The notes under the pieces were generated by a model. The model saw only the letters and a program-made list of their open reading frames with translations. It was not told the origin of the DNA and ran no database searches. 46,818 bases of DNA from Bacillota bacterium (GTDB lineage Bacteria > Bacillota > UBA4882 > UBA8346). Positions 25,857 through 34,279 of the stretch are shown here, one piece after another (the stretch's first letter is position 1; every line of letters begins with the position of its first letter). Location: assembly GCA_012728785.1 (NCBI GenBank), contig JAAYEK010000096.1, forward strand, positions 1-46,818, written 5' to 3'. A program made the translations under genes and the position numbers.

Positions 25857-26531
25857 ATGTTTCGAAATTGGTTATTGGTATCATTATTGCTACATGTGCT
25901 TTTGATAATCGGGGCGGGTTTTACCATCGCTAACAAGGCGGTTCCCGCGGCGATTCCCCTTTGTTTGGAATTGGCGGGAGGGCCCGTTGAAGTGAAGGAG
26001 TCCGGTTCTAACATTGGCCATGGAAAAGCGCGACAACCCAAAACCCTCAAAAAACAGCCGGATATCGTAAAGGCGGCGGAGGACTCTCCGCCCTCCATCC
26101 CGGCTGATACGGAAGATTCACTGAAAATGACCACCGTGGTTGAAACCGGAGCGGATACACCCGAACCACAGGGTCCCCCAATTAATGAAAGGGATAGCGC
26201 AACCGAAACCGGTTCCGGCCTTTCGGTCGAATCGGAAAACCGGAGCACCGGTGGGATACCGGAAGGGCGGTCGCCGATTTACGCCCCCCGTCCCAATTAT
26301 CCCATTCGAGCCCGGCTTAATAACTGGGAAGGTTCGGTTCTTTTGGAGGTAACGGTTGGTCCGGACGGTCAGGTGCAACAAGCAACGGTTTTGCAGTCGT
26401 CGGATTATTCAATCCTGGATCGGGCGGCCCAGAAAACCCTCAAAAGATGGCGTTACCAACCCTTCGATGAAGATGGGCTTGCCGTTATCTGGTTGACTCG
26501 GGTTAGAATCAAATTTGTCTTGGAGGAATAG
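25857..26531 (+). CDS. tonB: TonB energy-transducing protein
   Basis: The 224-residue protein has an N-terminal membrane anchor (about residues 5-27) and a variable linker rich in Pro, Glu, Ser and Gly. The C-terminal TonB domain (about 145-222) holds YPIRARLNNWEGSVLLEVTV, GPDGQVQQATVLQSSDYSILD and KTLKRWRYQP. It passes proton-motive energy from ExbB-ExbD to the receptor plug. The linker lacks the long Pro-Lys/Pro-Glu runs of enterobacterial TonB, so it may span a thinner periplasm. The gene is preceded by btuB and followed two bases later by exbB. Confidence 0.9.
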   Translation: MFRNWLLVSLLLHVLLIIGAGFTIANKAVPAAIPLCLELAGGPVEVKESGSNIGHGKARQPKTLKKQPDIVKAAEDSPPSIPADTEDSLKMTTVVETGADTPEPQGPPINERDSATETGSGLSVESENRSTGGIPEGRSPIYAPRPNYPIRARLNNWEGSVLLEVTVGPDGQVQQATVLQSSDYSILDRAAQKTLKRWRYQPFDEDGLAVIWLTRVRIKFVLEE

Positions 26532-26533
26532 GT

Positions 26534-26989
26534 ATGCGTTGGATAATTCAGGGTGGAATTTTTATGCTGCCGTTGTTAATCTGTTCGGTTTTAATGGTAG
26601 CTATTTCGCTGGAACGGTTTTGGTTTTTTACTAAGGTTATGAAGACGCCTTTAATTGACCAAACCCGGCCGGCGGAGGTCATGAAAAATCTGCGCCGGTA
26701 TTTACCGGCTTTACATACGATCATTACCATTTCGCCGATGTTGGGACTCTTAGGCACCGTAACCGGGTTAATGCGTTGTTTCAATCTGTTAGGCAAGCAA
26801 GCAACGGTTTATGATCCGGTAGAGATGAGTCTGGGGATTAGCGAAGCCCTGATCACCACAGCGGCCGGTTTAATCATTACCGTAATCGCTACTGTCTTTT
26901 ATAATTACTTTTCAGCCCGGATGGACAGCTATTTTTATGATTATGAGCTTGCGCTTGGGGAGGCATCGGCAGATGAAAGTAACGGTTAA
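26534..26989 (+). CDS. exbB: ExbB/TolQ/MotA-family proton channel protein
   Basis: The product is short (151 residues, against more than 200 in enterobacterial ExbB) but keeps the core. The first helix is WIIQGGIFMLPLLICSVLMVA with LERFWFF. The signature is TIITISPMLGLLGTVTGLMRCFN, followed by GISEALITTAAGLIITVIATVFYNYF. ExbB forms the channel that drives TonB with ExbD. ATG 26534 follows GGAGG. Its 3' end overlaps exbD by 17 bases. Confidence 0.9.
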   Translation: MRWIIQGGIFMLPLLICSVLMVAISLERFWFFTKVMKTPLIDQTRPAEVMKNLRRYLPALHTIITISPMLGLLGTVTGLMRCFNLLGKQATVYDPVEMSLGISEALITTAAGLIITVIATVFYNYFSARMDSYFYDYELALGEASADESNG

Positions 26990-27380
26990 ACCACCGCCCT
27001 TGCCAAAACCTCAAGTATCAATAATCAATCTGATTGATGTCTTGATTACTTTGATCGCTTTTTTTATGTTTACGACGGTATTTGCGACCAAACAGCAACA
27101 GATAAAGGTCCACCTTCCCAGCGCCGCTCATGGGGAGACCACTAGGGTTAAGGATATGATTGAGATCCTTTTAACCGCAGAAAACCGGATTTTTATCGGA
27201 GACCATCAGTTGCAACCAGGAGAATTAGCGGATTTTCTGCGCAGTAATTACGGTGGGAAAGAGATGGTGGCGATTTTGGCCGACCGGAGTTGCCGGTATG
27301 AATGGATTGTTGGCCTACTGGATACGGTTAAAAGTTGTGGTTTGACCCGAGTTTCTCTGAATGTTCGGTCTCAGGACTGA
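26973..27380 (+). CDS. exbD: ExbD/TolR-family protein
   Basis: The 135-residue protein has one membrane helix with the functionally key Asp (SIINLIDVLITLIAFFMFTT). A periplasmic domain follows, with ILLTAENRIFIGDHQL, MVAILADRSCRYEWIVGLLDTVKSCGLTRVSL. It completes the TonB-ExbB-ExbD complex. An earlier in-frame ATG (26937) exists, but GGAGG at about 26959 favours ATG 26973, whose protein starts like other ExbD members. Confidence 0.9.
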   Translation: MKVTVKPPPLPKPQVSIINLIDVLITLIAFFMFTTVFATKQQQIKVHLPSAAHGETTRVKDMIEILLTAENRIFIGDHQLQPGELADFLRSNYGGKEMVAILADRSCRYEWIVGLLDTVKSCGLTRVSLNVRSQD

Positions 27381-27923
27381 AACTATAGGTCGCATTTACA
27401 AAATTTATTTCAATTTAGATTGGTTAGGTTGATGGGAGCTAAAAATGCTACCTATGAAGACCATTTAGGGCTGATAGCCGTCGAACTGGGTCTTAACCTT
27501 GAGCGAGGGGATCGTACTCTGTTATTGGGTATTGGCGGTAGGCAGGGGAGAGAAGGAGATTGAAGTTTGAAATGGGGAGAAGTTTGAAAAATCAAAAAAG
27601 GGATCGTATTTTTGACCTATTAGAATATTGCTCTTTTGCCGATCTCTACACCCTCAAACAAATCCGAACCAAAAATAGTATAAAGTAAGAAAAGCTCAAG
27701 AAAATAATGAAGTATAGTAATAGATCTGGTGTTACTTCCCTATTTTGGGATTGTAATTCCGGATTTTTTTATTTTTATCTTTCTGAGTTATCAAGGAAAA
27801 GGAACCATACCTACTTTTAGCCCATATATTGTGGATGAAGTTAGCTTAAAGCAATACTTTTGGTAAGAGAGGATTTGTTTTCAGATTGCTAAAGAATAAC
27901 CTGGCGAAAGGGTATAAACCCAG
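27381..27923. other. Gap between the B12 and iron operons
   Basis: No convincing gene is seen. Two short open stretches exist. One starts near 27432 (EDHLGLIAVELGLNLERGDR, then GIGGRQ and stop) and looks like a gene fragment I cannot name. Another near 27590-27687 encodes RDRIFDLLEYCSFADLYTL. A T-rich stretch at about 27760-27780 may contain a weak terminator. The feoA promoter should lie in the last part. Confidence 0.4.
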
Positions 27924-28163
27924 ATGATAGTCGAATTTAAATTGACCAACCTGCCGATTGGAGAAAAGGCTGAAGTAGTAAGCGTCTTGGCGCAAGGGGT
28001 TGCCCGGAACCGTCTCCTGGATCTTGGTTTGGTGCCGAAGACGATCATTGAAGCAGTTCGTAAAAGTCCGTTGGGGGACCCGGTAGCCTACAAAATCCGG
28101 GGAGCAGTTATTGCCTTACGTGCGGAGGAGAGTTCTCAAATTAGGGTCCGTTCGTTAAATTGA
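27924..28163 (+). CDS. feoA: Ferrous iron transport protein A
   Basis: This 79-residue SH3-like protein shows LTNLPIGEKAEVVSVLAQG, RNRLLDLGLVPKTIIEAVRKSPLGDPVAYKIRG and ALRAEESSQIRV, the typical FeoA layout and length. FeoA is a cytoplasmic partner needed for FeoB activity. It lies 73 bases upstream of the FeoB GTPase gene. No Fur box was identified with confidence. Confidence 0.92.
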   Translation: MIVEFKLTNLPIGEKAEVVSVLAQGVARNRLLDLGLVPKTIIEAVRKSPLGDPVAYKIRGAVIALRAEESSQIRVRSLN

Positions 28164-28236
28164 TTTTTACCGGCAGAGGATAGGCTTCTACCGGTAATCA
28201 AAAACAGTAACCAAAAACAAAGCAGGAGGTTGACAG

Positions 28237-29040
28237 GTGGGACTAACAGCTCAATCTACTGGTATTAATGCTTTTTTAGAAGAATTAAAACAAAGTTCAG
28301 TTAAGGCTGATGCAGTTATCGCTTTGGCCGGCAACCCGAACACGGGTAAAAGTACGGTTTTTAACGGCTTAACCGGATTAAACCAGCATACCGGTAACTG
28401 GCCTGGAAAAACCGTGATCCTGGCCAAAGGTAATTACCAGCATCAAAGGAAGAACATTACTTTGGTGGATCTACCGGGAACATACTCATTGCTCGCCAAT
28501 TCCGCTGATGAACAAGTGGCCCGTGACTTCATCTGTTTTGGAAACCCTGACGCCGTAGTGGTGGTAGCGGATGCCACTTGTCTGGAGCGGAACTTAAACT
28601 TAAGTTTACAGGTCATGGAGATTACACCCCGGACCATTCTCTGTGTCAATCTGATCGACGAGGCTAGACGTAAAAAGATGGAGATTGACTTGGCTAAGTT
28701 GGAAGCTATTTTAGGAATACCGGTAGTTCCTGCTGTTGCTAGAGAAAAAGTGGGTCTAAAACAATTGAAGGATGTAATTGACAAAGTGGCATTTGGCAAG
28801 AAGTGGCCACAACCAAAATCGATGGAATATAGCGAAACTATTGAGGCGGCCTTGGCAGAAATCCAAAGAGAGGTCGACCATTTGCTTCAGGGTAAATTCA
28901 ACAGCAGATGGGTGGCATTGCGTCTTTTGGATGGGGACAACTCAATCATCACGGAGATCTTTCACTATCTGCAAAGACTGGAAATAAAAAAACAGGAGTA
29001 TTATCAAGAAAAGGTCAAGGTGGTGGAGTGTTGTGAGTAG
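28237..29040 (+). CDS. feoB: FeoB N-terminal GTPase part, encoded separately
   Basis: The 267-residue protein is only the cytoplasmic half of FeoB. It has G1 GNPNTGKS (residues 32-39), the G2 region HTGNWPGKTV, G3 DLPG (78-81) and G4 NLID (138-141), then a helical GDI-like region. Usual FeoB is one protein of about 650-800 residues with the channel fused behind this domain. Here the channel is a separate gene whose GTG start lies eight bases inside this one, so the halves should be made together. Start GTG 28237 follows AGGAGG. Split feoB occurs in other Bacillota. Confidence 0.88.
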   Translation: MGLTAQSTGINAFLEELKQSSVKADAVIALAGNPNTGKSTVFNGLTGLNQHTGNWPGKTVILAKGNYQHQRKNITLVDLPGTYSLLANSADEQVARDFICFGNPDAVVVVADATCLERNLNLSLQVMEITPRTILCVNLIDEARRKKMEIDLAKLEAILGIPVVPAVAREKVGLKQLKDVIDKVAFGKKWPQPKSMEYSETIEAALAEIQREVDHLLQGKFNSRWVALRLLDGDNSIITEIFHYLQRLEIKKQEYYQEKVKVVECCE

Positions 29041-30421
29041 CTTGGAAGCCGAGTTTAACCAGATTATTGATCAAGCGCAAGCGGTGCGAAACCGAGTAGG
29101 AGCGGTAAGGGACCAGATTGTTTCGGACATTTATCATCAAGCCCGGGAGATCACTGAAAAAGTAGTGAAAACTTATAACTCTCGTGATCCGGATCGCAAA
29201 ATTGATGATATTGTCACCTCAAAAATTTTCGGATACCCGCTGATGTTCGCTTTACTAAGTTTAGTCTTCTGGTTGACCATTAGCGGGGCCAATGTTCCTT
29301 CAGCGTTCTTGGCAGATCTACTTTTTGGCTTTCAACATCAGTTAACCGCAGTTTTTCAATGGGCGGGGTCTCCTGATTGGCTCCATGGAGTTCTGGTCTT
29401 AGGCTTGTATCGCTGTTTGGCTTGGGTAGTATCGGTAATGTTGCCGCCGATGGCCATCTTCTTTCCGCTCTTTACCTTCCTTGAAGATTTAGGTTATCTG
29501 CCCCGGGTGGCGTTTAATCTTGATAAACTGTTTAAAAAGGCGGGGGCCCACGGGAAACAGATATTAACCATGTGTATGGGCTTTGGTTGCAACGCAGCAG
29601 GAGTCATTGCCTGCCGAATTATTGAGTCTCCCCGGGAGCGATTGATTGCTGTTTTGACCAACAATTTCGTGCCTTGTAACGGGAGGTTCCCAACATTGAT
29701 TACTATGGCGGCGGTTTTTATGGGAACCTTGGTAAGCGGTTATAACAACTTTGCCGCTTCGGCACTAGTGGCGGGAGTGGTTGTCCTTGGAGTTTCGGTT
29801 ACTCTGGCTGTATCCTGGATCTTATCGAAGACACTGCTAAAAGGGGTTCCTTCTACTTTCACCTTAGAACTTCCTCCTTACCGGATTCCAAAGATCGGTT
29901 CATTGTTAATCCGATCCATCCTGGACCGTACCTTGTTTGTGTTGATGAGGGCGGTTGTCGTAGCAGCGCCGGCCGGGGCGGTAACTTGGATCTTAGCCAA
30001 TATTCAGATTGGGGATCTCAGTATCATCGGACATCTTGCCGGTCGGTTTGATGGTTTCGGCCGTCTGATTGGGTTGGATGGCTTTATTATCCTGGCTTTT
30101 CTCTTGGGTTTACCTGCCAATGAGATCGTAACACCGATTTTGATCATGAGTTATCTAACTCAAGGTGTCCTGTTAGAACTGGATAGCATTGGCGCTTTAC
30201 GCCAAATCTTGATTAACAACGGCTGGACCTGGTTGACTGCTTTGAATATGCTCCTTTTCTCATTGCTTCATTTTCCATGTGCGACAACCTTATTGACCAT
30301 CCGCCAAGAGACTCAAAGTATCAAATGGACGGTATTGGCGGCATTGATTCCAACCGTGATAGGGATTTTAGTCTGTTTTTTGGTGGCTCAGATTGTTCGG
30401 ACACTGGGCTTTCAATTTTAA
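29033..30421 (+). CDS. feoB: FeoB C-terminal membrane (channel) part, encoded separately
   Basis: The 462-residue protein carries the FeoB membrane domain with two Gate regions. Key motifs are FPLFTFLEDLGYLPRVAF, MGFGCNAAGVIACRIIESPRERLIAVLTNNFVPCNGR and LGLPANEIVTPILI. A soluble helical start of about 60 residues (FNQIIDQAQAVRNRV) probably continues the GTPase partner's helical domain. It would move Fe2+ across the inner membrane. It overlaps the GTPase gene by eight bases and is followed by a DtxR/MntR-type regulator. Confidence 0.9.
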   Translation: MSSLEAEFNQIIDQAQAVRNRVGAVRDQIVSDIYHQAREITEKVVKTYNSRDPDRKIDDIVTSKIFGYPLMFALLSLVFWLTISGANVPSAFLADLLFGFQHQLTAVFQWAGSPDWLHGVLVLGLYRCLAWVVSVMLPPMAIFFPLFTFLEDLGYLPRVAFNLDKLFKKAGAHGKQILTMCMGFGCNAAGVIACRIIESPRERLIAVLTNNFVPCNGRFPTLITMAAVFMGTLVSGYNNFAASALVAGVVVLGVSVTLAVSWILSKTLLKGVPSTFTLELPPYRIPKIGSLLIRSILDRTLFVLMRAVVVAAPAGAVTWILANIQIGDLSIIGHLAGRFDGFGRLIGLDGFIILAFLLGLPANEIVTPILIMSYLTQGVLLELDSIGALRQILINNGWTWLTALNMLLFSLLHFPCATTLLTIRQETQSIKWTVLAALIPTVIGILVCFLVAQIVRTLGFQF

Positions 30422-30456
30422 CGGGGATCAAGCGGAAAAATAGTGGGGTGGCGCTG

Positions 30457-30951
30457 ATGTTGATCTGTGATTCAATCTTGACCGAAAGCATGGAAGATTA
30501 TTTGGAGATGTTCTATCGGATCGTCGCCAAACAAGGCTATATCCGGCCGGTCGATTTGTCGGATGCCATCAAGGTAAAGCCTTCTTCGGTTACTCGGATG
30601 ATTCAAAAGCTACATAAGACCGGTTTTATTACGTATGAAAAATATCGGAACATTTCCTTGACTGAGAAGGGAATGATCTATGGCCGGTTTTTGGTTTGGA
30701 GAGATGAGAAGCTAACCGAATTTTTAAGTCTGGTCAAAGCTAGCCCCCATATTAGCGAGCAGGTGGAGGGGATGGAGCATTATATAACACCCATAACCAT
30801 GAGGGTTATTAGCAATCTCAATATTTATTTTCGTTCCGATCCGAAACGTTTATCCGACTTAGAGAGTATCCGATGTCAGACCGATTATCCGGATCATGAA
30901 GACTTACGCTTACTTCGGGCTTGGTTGTTTCGGCATGAAACCAGGTGCTGA
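30457..30951 (+). CDS. DtxR/MntR-family metal-dependent regulator
   Basis: The 164-residue protein starts with a DtxR-type winged helix (SMEDYLEMFYRIVAKQGYIRPVDLSDAI, then KPSSVTRMIQKLHKTGFITYEKY). The metal-binding/dimerisation part contains HISEQVEGMEHYITPITMRVI, with metal-ligand-like E and H. It most resembles MntR. Its position right behind feoAB suggests control of iron or manganese homeostasis, but targets are not visible. ATG 30457 follows GGGGTGG; the longer open frame lies inside feoB and is a shadow. Confidence 0.85.
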   Translation: MLICDSILTESMEDYLEMFYRIVAKQGYIRPVDLSDAIKVKPSSVTRMIQKLHKTGFITYEKYRNISLTEKGMIYGRFLVWRDEKLTEFLSLVKASPHISEQVEGMEHYITPITMRVISNLNIYFRSDPKRLSDLESIRCQTDYPDHEDLRLLRAWLFRHETRC

Positions 30952-31043
30952 TCCTGAAGGGGTCGGGTTGGGGTTTTGTTCTGGATACTACGGCGAATGC
31001 TCTTCAAAAAACTTAATTAGTCAACCTGCAAAGGTGGTTATGG

Positions 31044-31049
31044 TATAAT
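31044..31049 (+). promoter_or_regulatory. Probable -10 box before the kinase-like gene
   Basis: TATAAT preceded by TATGG resembles an extended -10; the -35 region is weak. It lies 52 bases before ATG 31101. Confidence 0.5.
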
Positions 31050-31100
31050 AAAAATTAGCCTTAAAGGGGTTAATTATTGACAATCAAGAAGGAGCAATCA

Positions 31101-31697
31101 ATGAAACATTATATCGTTACCATCGCCCGGGAATATGGTTCCGGCGGCAGACTAATCGGGCGGCGATTGGCCCAGGAACTGAATATCCCATTTTATGATA
31201 AAGAACTGATCACCCTCGCTGCGCAAGAGAGTGGCTTTGCCGAAGATTTCATTGAAAAGATTGAGCAGAAAAGGAGAGTCAATTTTCTAGATAATCTCTA
31301 TATGACCGGTCAAGAGTTGCCCGTCGCCGAGCAAGTTTTTTTGACCCAATCCCAAGTGATTCGAAAAATAGCCGAAAAAGAGTCTTGCGTAATAGTTGGT
31401 CGTTGCGCCGATTATGTTTTGCGGGATTTTGTCAATTGTTTGCGGGTCTTTGTTCATGCGCCGCTAGAGTGGCGGATCAAATGTGTACGGGATGAATACC
31501 ATGAAACCGCTAGTAATTTTGAGGATTATCTGCGAAAACAGGATAAAAATCGCGCCGGTTATTATAACTATTTTACACAAAACAAATGGGGTAAGGCGCA
31601 AAACTACCATCTCTCTATCGATAGTAGTATTGGAATTTCCGCTGTGGCGCGGGTTCTCAAAGAAATGGTTCTGGCTTTTGCCGAAGGTGAACGTTGA
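31101..31697 (+). CDS. Cytidylate kinase-like family protein
   Basis: The 198-residue P-loop protein starts with IVTIAREYGSGGRLIGRRLAQ, the unusual GSGG nucleotide-binding loop of the Cytidylate_kin2 family. YDKELITLAAQ, IVGRCADYVL and LRVFVHAPLEWRI follow. Family members are widespread beside transporters or CBS-domain proteins, and their true substrate is mostly unknown. AAGGAG before ATG 31101 sets the start over TTG 31077. Its stop overlaps the MATE start (TGATG), so the two genes are translationally coupled. Confidence 0.82.
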   Translation: MKHYIVTIAREYGSGGRLIGRRLAQELNIPFYDKELITLAAQESGFAEDFIEKIEQKRRVNFLDNLYMTGQELPVAEQVFLTQSQVIRKIAEKESCVIVGRCADYVLRDFVNCLRVFVHAPLEWRIKCVRDEYHETASNFEDYLRKQDKNRAGYYNYFTQNKWGKAQNYHLSIDSSIGISAVARVLKEMVLAFAEGER

Positions 31698-33079
31698 TGA
31701 CAAAGACTATTATGGAAAATTTACCCGAAAACAAGATGGGCATAATGCCAATCCGACGCTTGCTTATCACCATGTCGGCGCCGATGATGCTCTCAATGTT
31801 GGTCCAAGCTCTTTATAACATTGTGGATAGCATATTCGTAGCCCAAATTAATGAAAATGCCCTAACCGCCGTTTCGTTAGCTTTTCCAATTCAGAATTTG
31901 ATGATTGCGGTGGGTTCCGGTACTGGTGTCGGGATTAATGCGCTATTATCCAGAAGTTTGGGAGAAAAGAATAAGGTTAACGCCAGTAAGGCGGCGACCA
32001 ATGGAATTTTTTTGACTTTATTAAGCTGTATGGCATTTGTCTTTTTTGGTTTATTTGGTGTCCGGGCTTTTTATGAAGCTCAAACCGATGTTGTGGAAAT
32101 TATCCAATATGGACGGGAATATCTCATCGTTTGTTCAACGTTTTCTTTTGCCCTATTTGGTCAGATGACCTTCGAACGTCTTTTACAATCTACCGGTAAA
32201 ACCTTTTACACTATGATCACCCAGGCTTTAGGGGCTGTTGTCAATATCATATTAGATCCCATCCTAATCTTCGGCTATTTTGGCCTGCCTGAAATGGGAG
32301 TACTCGGGGCTGCTGTGGCTACGGTGATTGGACAGACCGTGGCGATGCTGTTGGCTATCTATTTTAATTTTGCCAAAAATCATGAAATCAAGCTGGAGTT
32401 TAAGAAATTCAGGCCTGAGGCGGCGGTTATCACAAGAATTTATGCAGTTGGCATCCCCTCGATTATCATGATTTCCATCGGTTCAGTAATGATCTTTTGG
32501 ATGAACAAGATCTTGTTATCTTTTACCCCAACCGCCGCTGCGGTGTTTGGTGTCTTTTTTAGAATGCAAAGTTTTGTGTTTATGCCGGTTTTTGGATTAA
32601 ACAACGGCATGATTCCGATTATCGCTTATAATTTGGGGGCCCAAAAGAAAGCCCGCTTGATAAAAACTATTAAGTTGAGTGTTTTGTACGCTGTCTGTAT
32701 TATGTTGGCGGGCTTTATCGTTTTTCAACTTGTTCCGGATAAATTACTTCTATTGTTTAATGCCTCAGCTGAAATGTTGGCTATTGGAATTCCAGCTTTA
32801 CGGATTATTAGTATTAGTTATGTCTTTGCCGGTTATTGCATTGTGGCCGGCGCAGTTTTTCAAGCAATGGGCAATGGCATGCTAAGCTTGAATGTCTCGT
32901 TGGCGAGGCAGATCGGGGTATTGTTGCCGGCAGCCTATTTATTGGCAAAGTCCGGTTCGGTCAATCTGGTCTGGTGGGCTATTCCCATTGCCGAGATTGC
33001 ATCGGTAACCTTCAGCGTTATTTTTATGAAACGGATTTATGATCAGGAAATTCGGCCTCTTCCAAAAGAGATGAGCTGA
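31697..33079 (+). CDS. MATE-family efflux transporter
   Basis: The 460-residue protein has twelve hydrophobic helices and begins with PIRRLLITMSAPMMLSMLVQALYNIVDSIFVAQ, the typical MATE N-terminus. LTAVSLAFPIQNLM and GVGINALLSRSLGEKN follow, then the mirrored second half (PVFGLNNGMIPIIAYNLGAQKK). It should export organic cations using Na+ or H+. The substrate is unknown. ATG 31697 overlaps the stop of the cytidylate-kinase-like gene; a TTG three bases upstream is an alternative start. Confidence 0.9.
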   Translation: MTKTIMENLPENKMGIMPIRRLLITMSAPMMLSMLVQALYNIVDSIFVAQINENALTAVSLAFPIQNLMIAVGSGTGVGINALLSRSLGEKNKVNASKAATNGIFLTLLSCMAFVFFGLFGVRAFYEAQTDVVEIIQYGREYLIVCSTFSFALFGQMTFERLLQSTGKTFYTMITQALGAVVNIILDPILIFGYFGLPEMGVLGAAVATVIGQTVAMLLAIYFNFAKNHEIKLEFKKFRPEAAVITRIYAVGIPSIIMISIGSVMIFWMNKILLSFTPTAAAVFGVFFRMQSFVFMPVFGLNNGMIPIIAYNLGAQKKARLIKTIKLSVLYAVCIMLAGFIVFQLVPDKLLLLFNASAEMLAIGIPALRIISISYVFAGYCIVAGAVFQAMGNGMLSLNVSLARQIGVLLPAAYLLAKSGSVNLVWWAIPIAEIASVTFSVIFMKRIYDQEIRPLPKEMS

Positions 33080-33131
33080 ATAATCTTTTTACCAAATTTA
33101 TACCAAGGTTAAGGGCAAATATGAATACTTT

Positions 33132-33497
33132 TTGGGCATTGATGAACATGCGGCCATCAAAACTTTGATTATGGAAGATGAAAATAAGTCCCCTTTGATA
33201 ATCTTAATGCACGGAGATTTGGAGGTTTCCACCAAGGAACTGGCGCGGTTAATCGGAGTGAAGAGCATTAAACCATGCGAACCGACAGTAGCCAATAAAC
33301 ACAGCGGCTACTTGGTGGGTGGGACTTCGCCGTTTGGTACCCGCCGAAAGATGCCGGTGTATATGGAAGACACGATCTTAGATCTGCCAAAAGTATATAT
33401 TAATGGCGGCAAAAGAGGTTTTTTGGTAGAGATGGACCCTGGTGATTTGATAAAATTATTGAACCCGATAATGGTCAAAGTGGGGATTAGCGTTTAA
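33132..33497 (+). CDS. YbaK/EbsC-type aminoacyl-tRNA deacylase, N-terminally shortened
   Basis: The reading frame encodes the second part of a YbaK/ProX-like deacylase: HAAIKTLIMED, GDLEVSTKELARLIGVKSI, SGYLVGGTSPFGTRRKMPVYMEDT and YINGGKRGFLVEMDPGDLI. YbaK proteins hydrolyse mischarged Cys-tRNA(Pro) and are about 155-160 residues. Here 121 residues remain if TTG 33132 is used. The open frame reaches back only to 33084 (KVKGKYEYFLGIDE), with no ATG/GTG start or clear Shine-Dalgarno. About 30-40 N-terminal residues are missing, so this is probably a degraded gene. Confidence 0.6.
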   Translation: MGIDEHAAIKTLIMEDENKSPLIILMHGDLEVSTKELARLIGVKSIKPCEPTVANKHSGYLVGGTSPFGTRRKMPVYMEDTILDLPKVYINGGKRGFLVEMDPGDLIKLLNPIMVKVGISV

Positions 33498-33542
33498 AGT
33501 GTGAATGGTAAGTCTGAACCTAATAAATAATTTTTTACATTC

Positions 33543-33583
33543 GAAAAGACGGTTTTGGTTTAATTTAACCGTCTTTTCTATTT
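33543..33583 (+). terminator. Intrinsic terminator
   Basis: GAAAAGACGGTT (33543-33554) pairs with AACCGTCTTTTC (33567-33578), with T-rich sequence on both sides. It probably serves the plus-strand transcript ending at the ybaK-like gene. Confidence 0.8.
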
Positions 33584-33585
33584 GA

Positions 33586-33699
33586 GCGAGTTTCATAATT
33601 CCTAAATTTATCATTTCGATATAATATATTGATAGATACATCTGGGCTGGACACCATATATTGTATCGAAATCTTACTAAATGTAATTATGAAACCGCC
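33586..33699. mobile_element. MITE-like palindrome
   Basis: A 114-bp near-palindrome with ends GCGAGTTTCATAATT and its complement AATTATGAAACCGCC, and inner arms ATTTCGATATAATATA / TATATTGTATCGAAAT. No coding capacity. CTATTTGAG and CTATTTAAG flank it, a possible imperfect target duplication. A matching terminus is at 23651. Confidence 0.55.
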
Positions 33700-33760
33700 T
33701 ATTTAAGTAAAATAAATCAGATCTCTCTAGCTAATTTATGTAGTAAGCCTTAAAAGTAGC

Positions 33761-34279
33761 CTAAAAACACAACTGAAATATTAAATTAGTCCCCCGGAGT
33801 GAATGATAACCGATACCTAATCGGGTCCCTTCGGTTAATCTAAATTTGACTCCTCCGGAACAGGCTAACTCAGTATAGGTATCCACTGTTTGAGTATAGA
33901 GCCAGCCGGTGGCGTTGGAGCGGACTACTTCGCCGGTTTCATACCAATAGATACCGGGGCCTCCATAAAAAAGAATATTGTCCGAAAGATGAATCATTCC
34001 GATCAGATCAAATCCCACAGTAGATCCTAATCTTTGAGAACCCAATGAAGTATAGTCCCAATGGGGGCATTCATAATCGAGAGTTCCATCGGGAAGGGTC
34101 GAGTCATCAATCATTCCAAATTCAACGCCAAGGTTCTTACCTCCAAAGCCCATTGATAGACTGCCGTTCCCGTCCAGGCAGCCTCCGGAGAACCAAAAAG
34201 CTCCGGATTCGGCTTTGGCGGTTGCCGTGGTTCCCAGGATTAAGACCAAAGTTAAAGTAATTATTATGTATTTTTTCAT
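33761..34279 (-). CDS. Small outer-membrane beta-barrel protein
   Basis: The 172-residue precursor has a signal peptide (cleavage after AKA, residue about 22). The rest is Gly/aromatic-rich with alternating strand pattern: GSLSMGFGGKNLGVEFGM, then LGSTVGFDLIGMIHLSDNILFYGGPGIYWY and GGVKFRLTEGTRLGIGYHSLRG. It ends LIFQLCF, with a terminal Phe as in other barrels. This suggests an eight-stranded OmpA/OmpW-like barrel of unknown role. GGGAGG precedes ATG 34279. It follows the XRE regulator gene on the same strand. Confidence 0.65.
   Translation of the reverse strand: MKKYIIITLTLVLILGTTATAKAESGAFWFSGGCLDGNGSLSMGFGGKNLGVEFGMIDDSTLPDGTLDYECPHWDYTSLGSQRLGSTVGFDLIGMIHLSDNILFYGGPGIYWYETGEVVRSNATGWLYTQTVDTYTELACSGGVKFRLTEGTRLGIGYHSLRGTNLIFQLCF

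Noticed and set aside
27432-27560. Short frame EDHLGLIAVELGL... as a cobalamin-related gene
   Set aside because: About 43 codons, no recognised family, no good ribosome site; kept only as an unexplained open stretch.
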